Source: DATATV01 sp035551355
GTDB lineage: Bacteria; Actinomycetota; Actinomycetes; Mycobacteriales; Pseudonocardiaceae
DNA: 64,000 nucleotides
Direction of reading: 5' to 3'
NCBI GenBank assembly: GCA_035551355.1
Contig: DASZNF010000108.1
Coordinates: 1-64,000 of the forward strand
Part shown: piece by piece, positions 50,183 through 58,649 of the stretch
How the letters are laid out: the number at the start of each line of letters is the position of its first letter
Position numbering within the stretch: position 1 is the first letter of the stretch
Notes under the pieces: model-generated
The model's database searches: none
Seen by the model: the letters and a program-made list of their open reading frames with translations, nothing else
What the model was told of the DNA's origin: nothing
Made by a program: the position numbers and the translations under genes

Positions 50183-51409
50183 TCAGCCGCGGGTGCGTAC
50201 CTCGGTCAGCCACCAGGCCCGGAGGGCCAGCGCCAGTTCCACCGGCGGGCCGGAATCAGCCAGGTCGTGGCCGGTCACCGCATACACCCGGCGCAGCCGG
50301 TTGAGCACCGTGTTGCGGTGGCAGCGGGCCAGTTCGGCGGTCTGGGAGACCGAACCAGCGGTCGCCACCCACCAGCGCAGCGTGTCCAGCAGCACCTGGC
50401 GTTCCGCGACGGGCAGCCCCAGCAGACGGCCCAGCCAGCGCTGCACCAGCCGCTCGGCCAGCTCGGGGGAGCTCAGCAGCACCGCCTCGGGCAGCCGGTC
50501 GTCCAGCGCGGTCACCCCGGCCTGACTCGGCGGCGTGCTGCGCAGCGCCAGACTGGCCTGCTGGTAAGCCAGGTCCACCTCGGCCAGCCCGGGCACCACC
50601 AGCGAGACCCCGGTCGGCAGGTCCAAGGATTTACTGAGAACACGCAGCGTCACGCCCAAATCTGGTTCGGGCAAAACGAGCAATCCGATCAGCAGGCTGG
50701 AGCGCACCTGCCAGGCCGAGTCGACCCGCACGGTGGCCAGCGAGCGCTCCAGCGCGGCGCCGGTGCGGTCGGAGTCCACCGTCGACTCGATCACCACCAT
50801 CGCGCACGACCCCTGCACCGGCACGCCCAGCGTCCGGGCCACCTCGTAGGCGAACGCCAGGTCCTTGGCCCGGCCGCGCAGCAGCCCCTCCCACAGCGCG
50901 GCCCGGCGCTGCTCGTCCAGCCGGCGCAGCTGGCTCTCGGTCACGTGATAGGCGGCGGCCACCTGGGCCGAGGTGGTGTCCACCACCTCCCACACCCGGG
51001 TGCCCACGGCCAGCAGTTCCTCCCCGCCGGCCGAATGATCGGTGTGGGCCTGGGCGATCAGCGCCTCCCAGATCAGGCGCCCGCCCAATCGAAACGAGCG
51101 CAGCACATCGTCCAGCGGCATCCGCTGCTCGGCCCGGGTCCGGCCGGTGGCGCGGGCCGCGTCGTAGCGGCGGTCGGTGTCCGCCGGCTGCTGCGCCTGC
51201 ATGCTCCGCTCGGCCTCGGCGATCAGCTCCAGCACCCGGCTGATGTTGTCGTGGCAGGACTGCCACAGATCGGGCGCGGGCACCACGTTCGCAGTGCGGT
51301 AGCCGGGATTGCGCTCGCCGATCACCCGCACCAGCTCATCGGTCAGCTCCGGCAGCCGGGCGGCCACCCGCTCCGCGAGCGACTCGCCGCGCGGCTCGGT
51401 TTCGTCCAT
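50183..51409 (-). CDS. PucR/CdaR-type transcriptional regulator
   Basis: A 408-residue regulator. The N-terminal half (RMPLDDVLRSFRLGGRLIWEAL) and a central GGDEF-like domain are typical of PucR-type proteins. The C-terminal HTH reads VSQTAELARCHRNTVLNRLRRV. Such regulators often control a neighbouring oxidoreductase operon; the molybdenum hydroxylase genes lie just downstream on the same strand, about 200 bp away. ATG 51409 is 1 bp after the stop of a 62-aa gene. Confidence 0.85.
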   Translation of the reverse strand: MDETEPRGESLAERVAARLPELTDELVRVIGERNPGYRTANVVPAPDLWQSCHDNISRVLELIAEAERSMQAQQPADTDRRYDAARATGRTRAEQRMPLDDVLRSFRLGGRLIWEALIAQAHTDHSAGGEELLAVGTRVWEVVDTTSAQVAAAYHVTESQLRRLDEQRRAALWEGLLRGRAKDLAFAYEVARTLGVPVQGSCAMVVIESTVDSDRTGAALERSLATVRVDSAWQVRSSLLIGLLVLPEPDLGVTLRVLSKSLDLPTGVSLVVPGLAEVDLAYQQASLALRSTPPSQAGVTALDDRLPEAVLLSSPELAERLVQRWLGRLLGLPVAERQVLLDTLRWWVATAGSVSQTAELARCHRNTVLNRLRRVYAVTGHDLADSGPPVELALALRAWWLTEVRTRG

Positions 51410-51410
51410 C

Positions 51411-51599
51411 TCAGCTCGGCACCGCGCCGGTGATGGCCAGCGCCGTCGTCACCCCGGCCGCGTACAGCGGCAGCGTGGCCACCCGCTCCGACGGCGCCCG
51501 GTCCCGTCCCCGCACGCGCGGCACGTATCGCACCAGTGCAGGGAGCGGTGCGGCGTCGACGCTGAACCCATGACTGGGCTGGCGGTCGCGACGGGCCAT
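51411..51599 (-). CDS. 62-aa protein coupled to the PucR-type regulator, function unknown
   Basis: MARRDRQPSHGFSVDAAPLP starts a short basic protein with a hydrophobic C-terminal stretch (ATLPLYAAGVTTALAITGAV) that could insert in the membrane. ATG 51599 has a strong GGAGGTG site at 6 bp, and the stop lies 1 bp before the regulator's start codon, which favours a real, coupled gene. No family recognised. Confidence 0.55.
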   Translation of the reverse strand: MARRDRQPSHGFSVDAAPLPALVRYVPRVRGRDRAPSERVATLPLYAAGVTTALAITGAVPS

Positions 51600-52069
51600 G
51601 GCGCCACCTCCGGGGTTGAGCTCTCCGGCGACTCTACGACAACCGGCCGGACGCGCTGGCCCGAACCGCCCAACCGGCCGCGCCCGGCCCGAACTTCGCC
51701 CGATTGGCGGTAGCGGTCTTTTGCCCGGCCGTATTCGTCGGAAGCCGCATTAACTCGACTGTGCGTATTTTAGATCGATTGGGTAGCGCCGGTGAATTCT
51801 GTCTACCTGGGGTGGACCGCTTTGGCGCCAATTCGCCGGGGCTGCGGCATCCGGGTGACGAGCGCCCGGCCATGACCCGAAAGTGTTCTTGTGTCACCGG
51901 GCTGACTTGCTATCTTCGAGTCAGCAGGGTCGCCGACGCGAGAGGTGCGGACGCCGTCCGATTTCGTGAATTGCTCGTTTATTTCCCGAAAACTATTTCC
52001 AGGAAAATCGGAACAGGGCGATCCGGTAATTGTGCAGCAGCAGTGTGCCAAGGGAAAGGAACCATATCC
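51600..52069. other. 470-bp non-coding leader of the 2-methylisoborneol operon
   Basis: No convincing gene. GC content drops clearly from about 51700. A possible promoter is TTGTGT (51889) and TATCTT (51911) with a 16-bp spacer, giving an untranslated leader near 150 nt. A perfect TTTCC-A-GGAAA palindrome lies at 51996-52006 within an AT-rich part of the leader. Confidence 0.45.
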
Positions 52070-52936
52070 ATGTCCAACACCCGCACCGCCCCCGCGGGCA
52101 CTTCGGTTCTGCGCAGCGACTACCAGCGGTCGGTCGCGGCCTACTGGAACGCCGAGCAGGACCCGGTCAACCTGCGGCTCGGTGACGTCGACGGGCTCTA
52201 CCACCACCACTACGGCGTCGGTGAGGTCGACTGGTCGGTGCTGGAGGGCGCGGCGGACACCCGCGACGAGCGGATCATCGCCGAGATGCACCGGCTGGAG
52301 ACGGCGCAGGCCGAGGTGCTGCTGGACCACCTTGGCGAGGTCGGGTCGGCGGATCGGCTGCTGGACGCGGGCTGCGGGCGCGGCGGCAGCAGCATCATGG
52401 CCAAGCAGCGGTTCGGCTGCGCGGTGGACGGGGTGTCGATCTCGCAGAAGCAGGTCGAGTTCGCCAACGACGAGGCGCGCAGGCGGGGCGTGTCCGACCG
52501 GGTGCGCTACCACTTCGCCAACATGCTGGACACCGGCTTCGAAACCGGCGCGTACCGGGGCATCTGGAACAACGAGAGCACCATGTACGTGGACCTGTTC
52601 GACCTGTTCGCCGAGCACTCGCGCCAGCTGGAGTTCGGTGGCCGGTACGTGACCATCACCGGTTGCTACAACGACGTGACCGGCGGCCGGTCCAAGGCGG
52701 TCAGCGAGATCGACCAGCACTACACGTGCAACATCCATCCGCGCAGCCAGTACTTCAAGGCGATGACCGCCAACAACCTCGTGCCGATCAGCGTGGTCGA
52801 CCTGACCGCGCAGACCATCCCGTACTGGGAGCTGCGGGCGAAGTCGCCGGTGGCCACAGGTGTCGAGGGGCCGTTCCTCACCGCCTACCGCGAGGGCAGC
52901 TTCCACTACCTGCTGATCGCCGCCGACCGCATCTGA
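52070..52936 (+). CDS. Geranyl diphosphate 2-C-methyltransferase
   Basis: A 288-residue SAM-dependent methyltransferase that converts geranyl diphosphate into 2-methyl-geranyl diphosphate. LLDAGCGRGGSSIMAKQRFG is the SAM motif. NLRLGDVDGLYHHHYGVGEVDWSVL and the Glu/Tyr-rich NNESTMYVDLFDLF segment match the C-methyltransferases of 2-methylisoborneol operons. ATG 52070 follows GGGAAAGGA. The terpene synthase gene follows after 44 bp. Confidence 0.93.
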   Translation: MSNTRTAPAGTSVLRSDYQRSVAAYWNAEQDPVNLRLGDVDGLYHHHYGVGEVDWSVLEGAADTRDERIIAEMHRLETAQAEVLLDHLGEVGSADRLLDAGCGRGGSSIMAKQRFGCAVDGVSISQKQVEFANDEARRRGVSDRVRYHFANMLDTGFETGAYRGIWNNESTMYVDLFDLFAEHSRQLEFGGRYVTITGCYNDVTGGRSKAVSEIDQHYTCNIHPRSQYFKAMTANNLVPISVVDLTAQTIPYWELRAKSPVATGVEGPFLTAYREGSFHYLLIAADRI

Positions 52937-52980
52937 AGGCCGCAATCGCCGCCACCGCACCGGAGATCTGGAGCGAAACG

Positions 52981-54111
52981 ATGACGGACACCGAATCCGG
53001 GCGCGAGCTCACCGCGCTGCCGACCGGACCGGCCGGTCTGGGCACCGCCTCGGCCCGTCTGGCCGAGCTGTTCACCCGGCCCGCGGCCGAACCGGCGCAA
53101 CCGCTGCCCGACCCGGCCTACGCCTACCGGCCGTGGGGCGAGGGCACGGCCTCGCCGCTGTACTGCCCGGTCACCGAACGGATCAACGACCCGCTGGCCG
53201 AGGAGGTCGACCGGCGGCTGATCGCCTGGGCGCTGGACTGCGGATTCTCCGAGGAGGAAAGCGAAAAACTCGGCCAGGCCGGCTTCGGACGGCTGGTCAT
53301 GCTGGCCCACCCCGACTGCGAGGACCCGGAGCAGCTGCTGATCTCGGCCAAGCTGAACGCGGCGTGGTGGGCCGCCGACGATCTCTACGCCGACGACACC
53401 GCGCTGGGCGCGGTGCCGGAGAAGCTGCCACCCCGGCTGGCCCTGGCCATGGCCGCCATGGACCCGTTGCCACCGGTGGGGGAGTTCAGCCGCGAACTCG
53501 ACGAGACGTTGACCGCCGACCGGGTGCTTGTCGCGCTGCACAAGGGAATCGAGCATCTGAACCGGGCCGGCACACCGGCCCAGGTCCAGCGGGTCTGCTA
53601 CTCCACGTTCGCCATGTTCGTGTCCTGGACGGCCTACGCGGCCTGGCAGCACGCGAAGGAGTACCCGCCCGCCTGGGAGTACCTGGCCGCCCGGCAGCAC
53701 GACAGCTTCTACACGTCGATGACCCTGATCGACGTGCTCGGCGGCTACGAACTCCCGGCGAACCTGTTCTACGAAGCCGATGTCCGGCGGGCCGCGATCC
53801 AGGCCGGCACGGCCTCGGTGTTGGTCAACGACCTGCATTCGGTGACCAAGGACCTGGCCGACGAGAACCCGCCGTGCAACCTGGTCCTGCTGGTGGCGGC
53901 CGACCGGAAATGCTCGATCGAGCAGGCCACCGAGATCGTCGTCGAACTGCACAACGAACTCGTCCGCGACTTCCAGGCCGGCCACGAAAAGCTGCAATCC
54001 GTGCCGTCGGTGGAACTGCAGCGTTTCCTGCGCGGGCTGCGAGCGTGGATGGGCGGCGGTTTCGAATGGCACTCCACAAGTCCGCGGTACAAGACCGCCG
54101 GGAAAACCTAG
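52981..54111 (+). CDS. 2-methylisoborneol synthase
   Basis: A 376-residue class I terpene cyclase that turns 2-methyl-geranyl diphosphate into the earthy odorant 2-methylisoborneol. The metal motif is DDLYADD (residues 133-139) and the second motif is NDLHSVTKD (283-291). The Pro/Ala-rich N-terminal ~45 residues are typical for this enzyme. In Streptomyces a cyclic-nucleotide-binding gene usually accompanies the pair; none is present here. ATG 52981 starts MTDTESGRELTALP. Confidence 0.94.
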   Translation: MTDTESGRELTALPTGPAGLGTASARLAELFTRPAAEPAQPLPDPAYAYRPWGEGTASPLYCPVTERINDPLAEEVDRRLIAWALDCGFSEEESEKLGQAGFGRLVMLAHPDCEDPEQLLISAKLNAAWWAADDLYADDTALGAVPEKLPPRLALAMAAMDPLPPVGEFSRELDETLTADRVLVALHKGIEHLNRAGTPAQVQRVCYSTFAMFVSWTAYAAWQHAKEYPPAWEYLAARQHDSFYTSMTLIDVLGGYELPANLFYEADVRRAAIQAGTASVLVNDLHSVTKDLADENPPCNLVLLVAADRKCSIEQATEIVVELHNELVRDFQAGHEKLQSVPSVELQRFLRGLRAWMGGGFEWHSTSPRYKTAGKT

Positions 54112-54130
54112 GAATGGAGGTATTCGGCCG

Positions 54131-54994
54131 TCAGTCGGAGCGGTAGCGAATTTCCAGTTGGTCGTAATCGTCCTTGCCGACCAGTCGCTGCCGCTCCGCC
54201 CACGGCGCCAGCTGGTCGCGCACCGGATCGAGACTGCCCGCATCGCGTAGCCCGGACAGCACCACCTGGGTGCCGTGGATGGCGCCCTGCATGGCCGCGT
54301 TGGCGTACAACAACACCGAGAACCCCAGGGCCACCAGCTCTTCCCGGGGCAGCATGGGCGTTTTGCCGCCTTCCACCAGGTTGGCCAGCTTGGGCACCCC
54401 GGGCACCGCGGCCCCCGCCGCCCGCAACTCCTCGACCGACCGCAGACCCTCCACGAACAACACGTCCGCGCCCGCCGCGGCGTAGTCGGCCGCGCGGGAG
54501 AGCGCCTCGTCCAGCCCGTGCGCGCCGCGCGCGTCGGTGCGGCCGATGATCAGCGTGCCCGGATCGCGGCGGGCCTCGGTGGCGGCCCGGATCTTCTGAC
54601 TCATCTCGGCGGCCGAGATCACCTGCTGGCCGTCGAAATGCCCGCACCGCTTGGGCGCGACCTGATCCTCCAGTTGGATGCCCGAGGCCCCGGCCTGCTC
54701 CAGCAACCGCACGGTCCGGCCGACGGACACCGCGTTGCCGAACCCGGTGTCCGCGTCCACCACCACCGGAACGTCGACCGCGTCGGCGATGGCCCGGACG
54801 TGCGCGGCCATCTCGGTCAGTGACAACAATCCGATGTCCGGCATGCCGAGGAAGGTGTTGCTCACCCCGGCGCCGGTCACGTACACCGCGGAGAAGCCGA
54901 GATCCGCGGCGATCCGGGCGGTCAGCGCGTTGGCCACGCCGGGCAGCAGCAGGCCGTTCCCGGCGCGCAGCAACGCGCTCAGCTCGCCGCTCAC
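54131..54994 (-). CDS. Isocitrate lyase / PEP mutase family protein
   Basis: A 287-residue TIM-barrel lyase. VDADTGFGNAVSVGRTV supplies Mg-binding Asp residues, QLEDQVAPKRCGHFDGQQV holds the catalytic KRCGH loop, and IGRTDARGAHGLDEAL follows. The family includes methylisocitrate lyase, oxaloacetate decarboxylase and carboxyPEP mutase; the intact Cys loop suggests a lyase on a 2-methylisocitrate-like acid. It converges on the terpene synthase gene. ATG 54994 overlaps the stop of a 33-aa frame. Confidence 0.87.
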   Translation of the reverse strand: MSGELSALLRAGNGLLLPGVANALTARIAADLGFSAVYVTGAGVSNTFLGMPDIGLLSLTEMAAHVRAIADAVDVPVVVDADTGFGNAVSVGRTVRLLEQAGASGIQLEDQVAPKRCGHFDGQQVISAAEMSQKIRAATEARRDPGTLIIGRTDARGAHGLDEALSRAADYAAAGADVLFVEGLRSVEELRAAGAAVPGVPKLANLVEGGKTPMLPREELVALGFSVLLYANAAMQGAIHGTQVVLSGLRDAGSLDPVRDQLAPWAERQRLVGKDDYDQLEIRYRSD

Positions 54995-55092
54995 CGGGCC
55001 TCCCGCGTGGCGCGCATGGTGTCCAAACCGGACAGTAGTTGTTCGCGCGCGGTCAGCACCGGCCCGGTGTCCGCGGGTCGCGCGTCGTTCAC
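54991..55092 (-). CDS. 33-aa frame translationally coupled to the lyase gene, function unknown
   Basis: GTG 55092 opens NDARPADTGPVLTAREQLL and ends RATREAR; the stop overlaps the lyase ATG (ATGA). GGGGGA lies upstream. It may be a leader peptide or the tail of a deleted gene. Support is only the overlap and helical composition. Confidence 0.4.
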   Translation of the reverse strand: MNDARPADTGPVLTAREQLLSGLDTMRATREAR

Positions 55093-55367
55093 GATCGGGT
55101 CCCCCGTTCTGTTGCGGTGTCCAGGATATCCGGGCCTTCGGTGATCGCGTTGCGCACGCCCTCGGTCACCGGTCCCAGGTTGGCCAGGGTCGCGGCCACC
55201 GCCGCGGCGGCGTCGCCGTTGGCCAGTGCGGTGACCAGTTCGGCGTGCGCGCAGGACGCGTCCGGCAGCCAGGTTTCCAGTCGTACCAAGCCGATCAGCG
55301 CGGTGCGCACCACCGGCTCGGCCGCGGCGAACAGGCACCGCCCGCGTCGCGGAGTGGACGCTAGCAC
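55089..55367 (-). pseudogene. Probable C-terminal remnant of a GntR/FCD regulator
   Basis: The frame translates as helices VVRTALIGLVRLETW and CAHAELVTALANGDAAAAVA, then ATLANLGPVTEGV, resembling the last helices of an FCD effector domain. No HTH or credible start precedes it. It sits where a regulator of the downstream lyase would be expected. The family call is tentative. Confidence 0.45.
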
Positions 55368-55388
55368 GACACCGCAGACGTCTGAGGA

Positions 55389-56075
55389 CTACCCGTGACG
55401 ATCAGCGCGACGGTTCAGGATCCACTCGGTGGCCAGGACGGTGGTGACCAGGCCGAGCCAGGCGCTGCCGCTGGCGATGTCGTGGCTGACCGCCACTCCC
55501 GACGGGTCGCCGGCGTAGGACGCCGACTCCGGCAGTATGGCCAGCACCATGACCGGAATCCAGAACCGGGTCGCGATGGCCGCGAACGTCAGTCCGTAGT
55601 TGCGGATCATCCACCGGCGGTGGTCGGCGAACCGGCGTTGCCGGGTCGCGCGGAAGCCGGCGATCGCGGTGCCCAGCCACAGCACGTCGAGCATGATCAG
55701 CGCCGCCTGGTTCGCGGCGCCGAACGGGGCGAGCGCGGCTACCGGAACGGCCAGCACACTCGACGGGAACACACCGAGAAAGAGATAGACCCGGCCGGTC
55801 CAGCGATGTGCCACCGGATACCGGGTGCGCAACCGCGGCCAGAACTGGAGCAGCCCGGCCAGCGCGGCCACCGCCGCGGTGGCGATGTGCCCGACCAGCA
55901 ACCCGTAGTGCAGCGTGCCGCGCACCGGGATCCGGCTGGTGGCGATATCCGGTGGCACATAAGCGGAAACCAGGTACAGCACCATGCCCACGGTCACCGC
56001 GGCCAGCACCCGTAACGGCCAGCGTCGCGGCCCGGGGCGCCGGACGGCCGGGGTCGATTGCGTCTCGGTCAGCAT
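55389..56075 (-). CDS. DUF2306 family membrane protein
   Basis: A 228-residue protein with about six helices. HYGLLVGHIATAAVAALAGLLQFWP, HRWTGRVYLFLGV and RRFADHRRWMIRNYGLTFA are typical of DUF2306, whose conserved His residues suggest haem or metal binding in the membrane. The function is not known. It appears to be a single gene. Confidence 0.87.
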   Translation of the reverse strand: MLTETQSTPAVRRPGPRRWPLRVLAAVTVGMVLYLVSAYVPPDIATSRIPVRGTLHYGLLVGHIATAAVAALAGLLQFWPRLRTRYPVAHRWTGRVYLFLGVFPSSVLAVPVAALAPFGAANQAALIMLDVLWLGTAIAGFRATRQRRFADHRRWMIRNYGLTFAAIATRFWIPVMVLAILPESASYAGDPSGVAVSHDIASGSAWLGLVTTVLATEWILNRRADRHG

Positions 56076-56200
56076 GACCTCGATGCTGGCCGGAGACCGG
56101 CCGCCGGTCAGGGGGGTTCGCCCCCGTTCCGGGGTGGGGTCAGCACCACCGCTGCGGCCGGAGCCAAGCGAAACCCCGGCGGCTGCGCCATGCTGGGCCG

Positions 56201-56365
56201 ATGACTATCCACACCATGCTGGCCATCCAGGAGATTCAGGCCAGCGGTTTCCTCGGCACGGTCGGCAAGATCGCCGCCGGGGCCATCCTGTTCTTCGTGG
56301 TGATCGGCTTCATCGTCGGCCTGATCCTGGGGATCATCATCGGCCGCCTGACGGCCCGCCGCTGA
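56201..56365 (+). CDS. 54-aa single-helix membrane protein
   Basis: MTIHTMLAIQEIQASGFLGT is followed by a strong membrane helix (AAGAILFFVVIGFIVGLILG) and a short basic end (GRLTARR). It stops at 56365, 10 bp from the convergent MHYT gene. No clear ribosome-binding site. The composition is that of a genuine small membrane protein; no function is known. Confidence 0.55.
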   Translation: MTIHTMLAIQEIQASGFLGTVGKIAAGAILFFVVIGFIVGLILGIIIGRLTARR

Positions 56366-56375
56366 CCGAGGCCGG

Positions 56376-57164
56376 TCACCGCGCGTCGATGGTGACCGGC
56401 GGTTCGTGCGCCGGAGTCCGCGCCGGCGGCTGCGGTTTGGCCGGCGAGGCCATCAGCACCGCCGACACCGGCACCACCAGCGCCACCGCGGCGAGTACGA
56501 ACACCGGGAACAGGAAGGAGAACACCTCCACCCCGGCCGGGTCCGGCGCGCTCATGTCCAGATGCAGTTCCACCGCAGCCATGCCGGTGTAGTGCATGCC
56601 GGTCACCGCGACGCCCATCACCAGGCCGGCCAGGAACCGGTACAACGGCTTGGCGATGCTCACCGAGAACCACAGCGCGACCGTCGCGGCCACCACTGCG
56701 ATCACCACCGACAGGGCCACCAGCGCCGGGTTGTAGGTCCAGGTGCCCCGGACCCGCACCGCCCACATTCCGGTGTAGTGCATGACGTTCACCGCGATCC
56801 CGGTGATCAGCCCGCCCACGATCAGCCGCCACCAGGCGAACTTCGCCCGCCCGCCCAGCACCAGCAGACCGGCGAACACCGCGACCACGGCGAGCACCGC
56901 GGACAACACCGTGCGGCTGATGTCGTAGCGCACCGGCATTCCCGGCGTGGCGAAACCCAGCATGGCGATGAAGTGCATCAACCAGATGCCCACCCCGCCG
57001 ATGGACAGCGCGGCCAGCGCCAGCCAGCCCAGCCGCCGCCGGTCGGTACTCGCGTGCCGCGCCTGCAGCGTGCACGCCAGCCCGACCGTGGACCCGACCA
57101 CCGAGGTGCCGTAGGCGAGGAACAGCAGCCACCGTCCCATCGCGAAGTCCTGCATCTGCCCCAC
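56376..57164 (-). CDS. MHYT domain membrane protein
   Basis: A 262-residue protein with seven helices. The M-H-F/Y-x/T-G motifs appear three times (LMHFIAMLG, VMHYTGMWA, GMHYTGMAA), as in MHYT sensors proposed to bind copper and sense O2, CO or NO. No output domain (GGDEF, EAL) is attached. It starts 20 bp after cvnD on the same strand, so it may supply a sensor to the conservon. GTG 57164 or ATG 57155 starts it. Confidence 0.88.
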   Translation of the reverse strand: MGQMQDFAMGRWLLFLAYGTSVVGSTVGLACTLQARHASTDRRRLGWLALAALSIGGVGIWLMHFIAMLGFATPGMPVRYDISRTVLSAVLAVVAVFAGLLVLGGRAKFAWWRLIVGGLITGIAVNVMHYTGMWAVRVRGTWTYNPALVALSVVIAVVAATVALWFSVSIAKPLYRFLAGLVMGVAVTGMHYTGMAAVELHLDMSAPDPAGVEVFSFLFPVFVLAAVALVVPVSAVLMASPAKPQPPARTPAHEPPVTIDAR

Positions 57165-57183
57165 TGTGGTGACTCCCTGACTT

Positions 57184-57783
57184 TCAGAACTGCTCGGCCG
57201 ACGTCACGTATTTGGCCATTTCGGACAGTGCCTGCTCGGTCGCGGCGATCAGCGTCTCCTTGGCCGATTCCGCCGACCGCGCGTCACACGTGATGATCGG
57301 GACCCCGGGGCGCACCATCAGCGCCTCCCGCACGTCCTCGACCGAATGTTGCTGGCTGCCGTGGAACTGGTTCACCGCAATGAGAAACGGCACCCCGCGC
57401 GATTCGAAGTAGTCGATCGGCGCGAAACTGTCGGCAAGCCTGCGGGTGTCCACCAGCACCACCGCGGCCACCGCGCCGCGCACCAGGTCGTCCCACATGA
57501 ACCAGAATCGGTGCTGGCCCGGCGTGCCGAACACGTAGAGCACCAGTTCGTCGTCCAGGGTGATGCGACCGAAGTCCATCGCCACCGTGGTGGATGTCTT
57601 GCCTGGCGTGGCCATCAGGTCGTCGACGCCGACGCTGGCCGAGGTCATCACGGCCTCGGTGCGCAGCGGGACGATCTCCGAGACCGCGCCCACGAATGTC
57701 GTCTTCCCGACGCCGAATCCGCCTGCCACCACGATCTTCGCCGAGGTGATCCGGCTGCGGTCAGAGCTTGCGTAATCCACCCA
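57184..57783 (-). CDS. cvnD: Conservon small GTPase-like ATP/GTP-binding protein
   Basis: A 199-residue P-loop protein. KIVVAGGFGVGKTTFVG is Walker A, LYVFGTPGQHRFWFMW the switch region, and LIAVNQFH replaces NKxD. This is the CvnD component of actinobacterial conservons, which form G-protein-like signalling units at the membrane. GTG 57783 (VDYASSDRSR) fits the family; it overlaps the cvnC end by 23 bp. Confidence 0.92.
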   Translation of the reverse strand, partial: WVDYASSDRSRITSAKIVVAGGFGVGKTTFVGAVSEIVPLRTEAVMTSASVGVDDLMATPGKTSTTVAMDFGRITLDDELVLYVFGTPGQHRFWFMWDDLVRGAVAAVVLVDTRRLADSFAPIDYFESRGVPFLIAVNQFHGSQQHSVEDVREALMVRPGVPIITCDARSAESAKETLIAATEQALSEMAKYVTSAEQF

Positions 57784-58144
57784 GGACCCTTTCCAACAAC
57801 TCATGTCTCTGGTCCCAGGTGGCGTTCTCGCTGAGCGTGCTGCGCACGTCCACGTAGCCAGCCTCGATCAGATCCCCGATCAGTACCCTGGCCACTCCCA
57901 GCGGCACCGCCATCAGCGCCGCGACCTCCGCGACCGAGCGCGGTTGCCGGCACAGTTCGATCACCATGGACCCCGGGTTGGCGCTGTGATATGGCACCGC
58001 ACCACCCTCCGTGGTGGCCTGTACCAGCGCTTCGACCGCGAGTTCCACGGTCGGCCGGGTTCGTCCCTCGGTCCATGAGTACGGCCGCGCCAGCGAGGCC
58101 GATCGGGTTTTCTCGCGTGGTGCCCAGGGTCCCGGCTCACTCAC
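57761..58144 (-). CDS. cvnC: Conservon DUF742 protein
   Basis: A 127-residue DUF742 protein. RPYSWTEGRTRPTVELAVEALV and IELCRQPRSVAEVAALMAVPLGVARVLIGDL form a winged-helix-like fold. CvnC binds the other conservon proteins. GTG 58144 overlaps the cvnB stop by 4 bp. Confidence 0.92.
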   Translation of the reverse strand: MSEPGPWAPREKTRSASLARPYSWTEGRTRPTVELAVEALVQATTEGGAVPYHSANPGSMVIELCRQPRSVAEVAALMAVPLGVARVLIGDLIEAGYVDVRSTLSENATWDQRHELLERVLGGLRKL

Positions 58145-58572
58145 GGCCTGACCTGTGTCGCTGTTGTCTGCCGGACCGGGGTGTCGACCATCCGGCCGAC
58201 CCGGTCCACCAACAGCGTCATCTCGTACCCGATCAACCCGATGTCGCAGCCGCTGCTGGCCAGGACGACCAGGTTCGACCCGTCCCCGACGCTCATCAGC
58301 AGCAGGAAACCCTGCTGCATCTCGATCACCGACTGCACGACCTGGCCCGCGGTGAACAGTTCCGCGGTGCCCACCGCGAGACTGGACAGGCCCGAGGCGA
58401 TGGCCGCGAGCTGGTCGGCCCGGTCCCGTGGCAGGTTCTCGTCCGAGGCCACCAGCAGGCCGTCGGCCGACACCAGGGCGGCGTGCGCCACGCCGGCGAT
58501 GTCCTGGGTGAACGCCGAAACCAGCCAGCTCAGGGACTGGGTCGTGCCGGAAACCGTCGCGTCGGTGGTCAT
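58141..58572 (-). CDS. cvnB: Conservon roadblock/LC7 domain protein
   Basis: A 143-residue roadblock/LC7 protein. SWLVSAFTQDIAGVAHAALVSADGLLVAS and the GLSSLAVGTAELF helix are typical. Such proteins act as regulators of the small GTPase CvnD. ATG 58572 follows GGAAAGGGA. It lies between cvnA and cvnC. Confidence 0.92.
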   Translation of the reverse strand: MTTDATVSGTTQSLSWLVSAFTQDIAGVAHAALVSADGLLVASDENLPRDRADQLAAIASGLSSLAVGTAELFTAGQVVQSVIEMQQGFLLLMSVGDGSNLVVLASSGCDIGLIGYEMTLLVDRVGRMVDTPVRQTTATQVRP

Positions 58573-58649
58573 TCTTGGTCCCTTTCCTGCCGCGCCGGTC
58601 CCAGCCGGTCGGTCGATCTCCTGCCAGGGCGACATTTCGCCGTGTCCCG

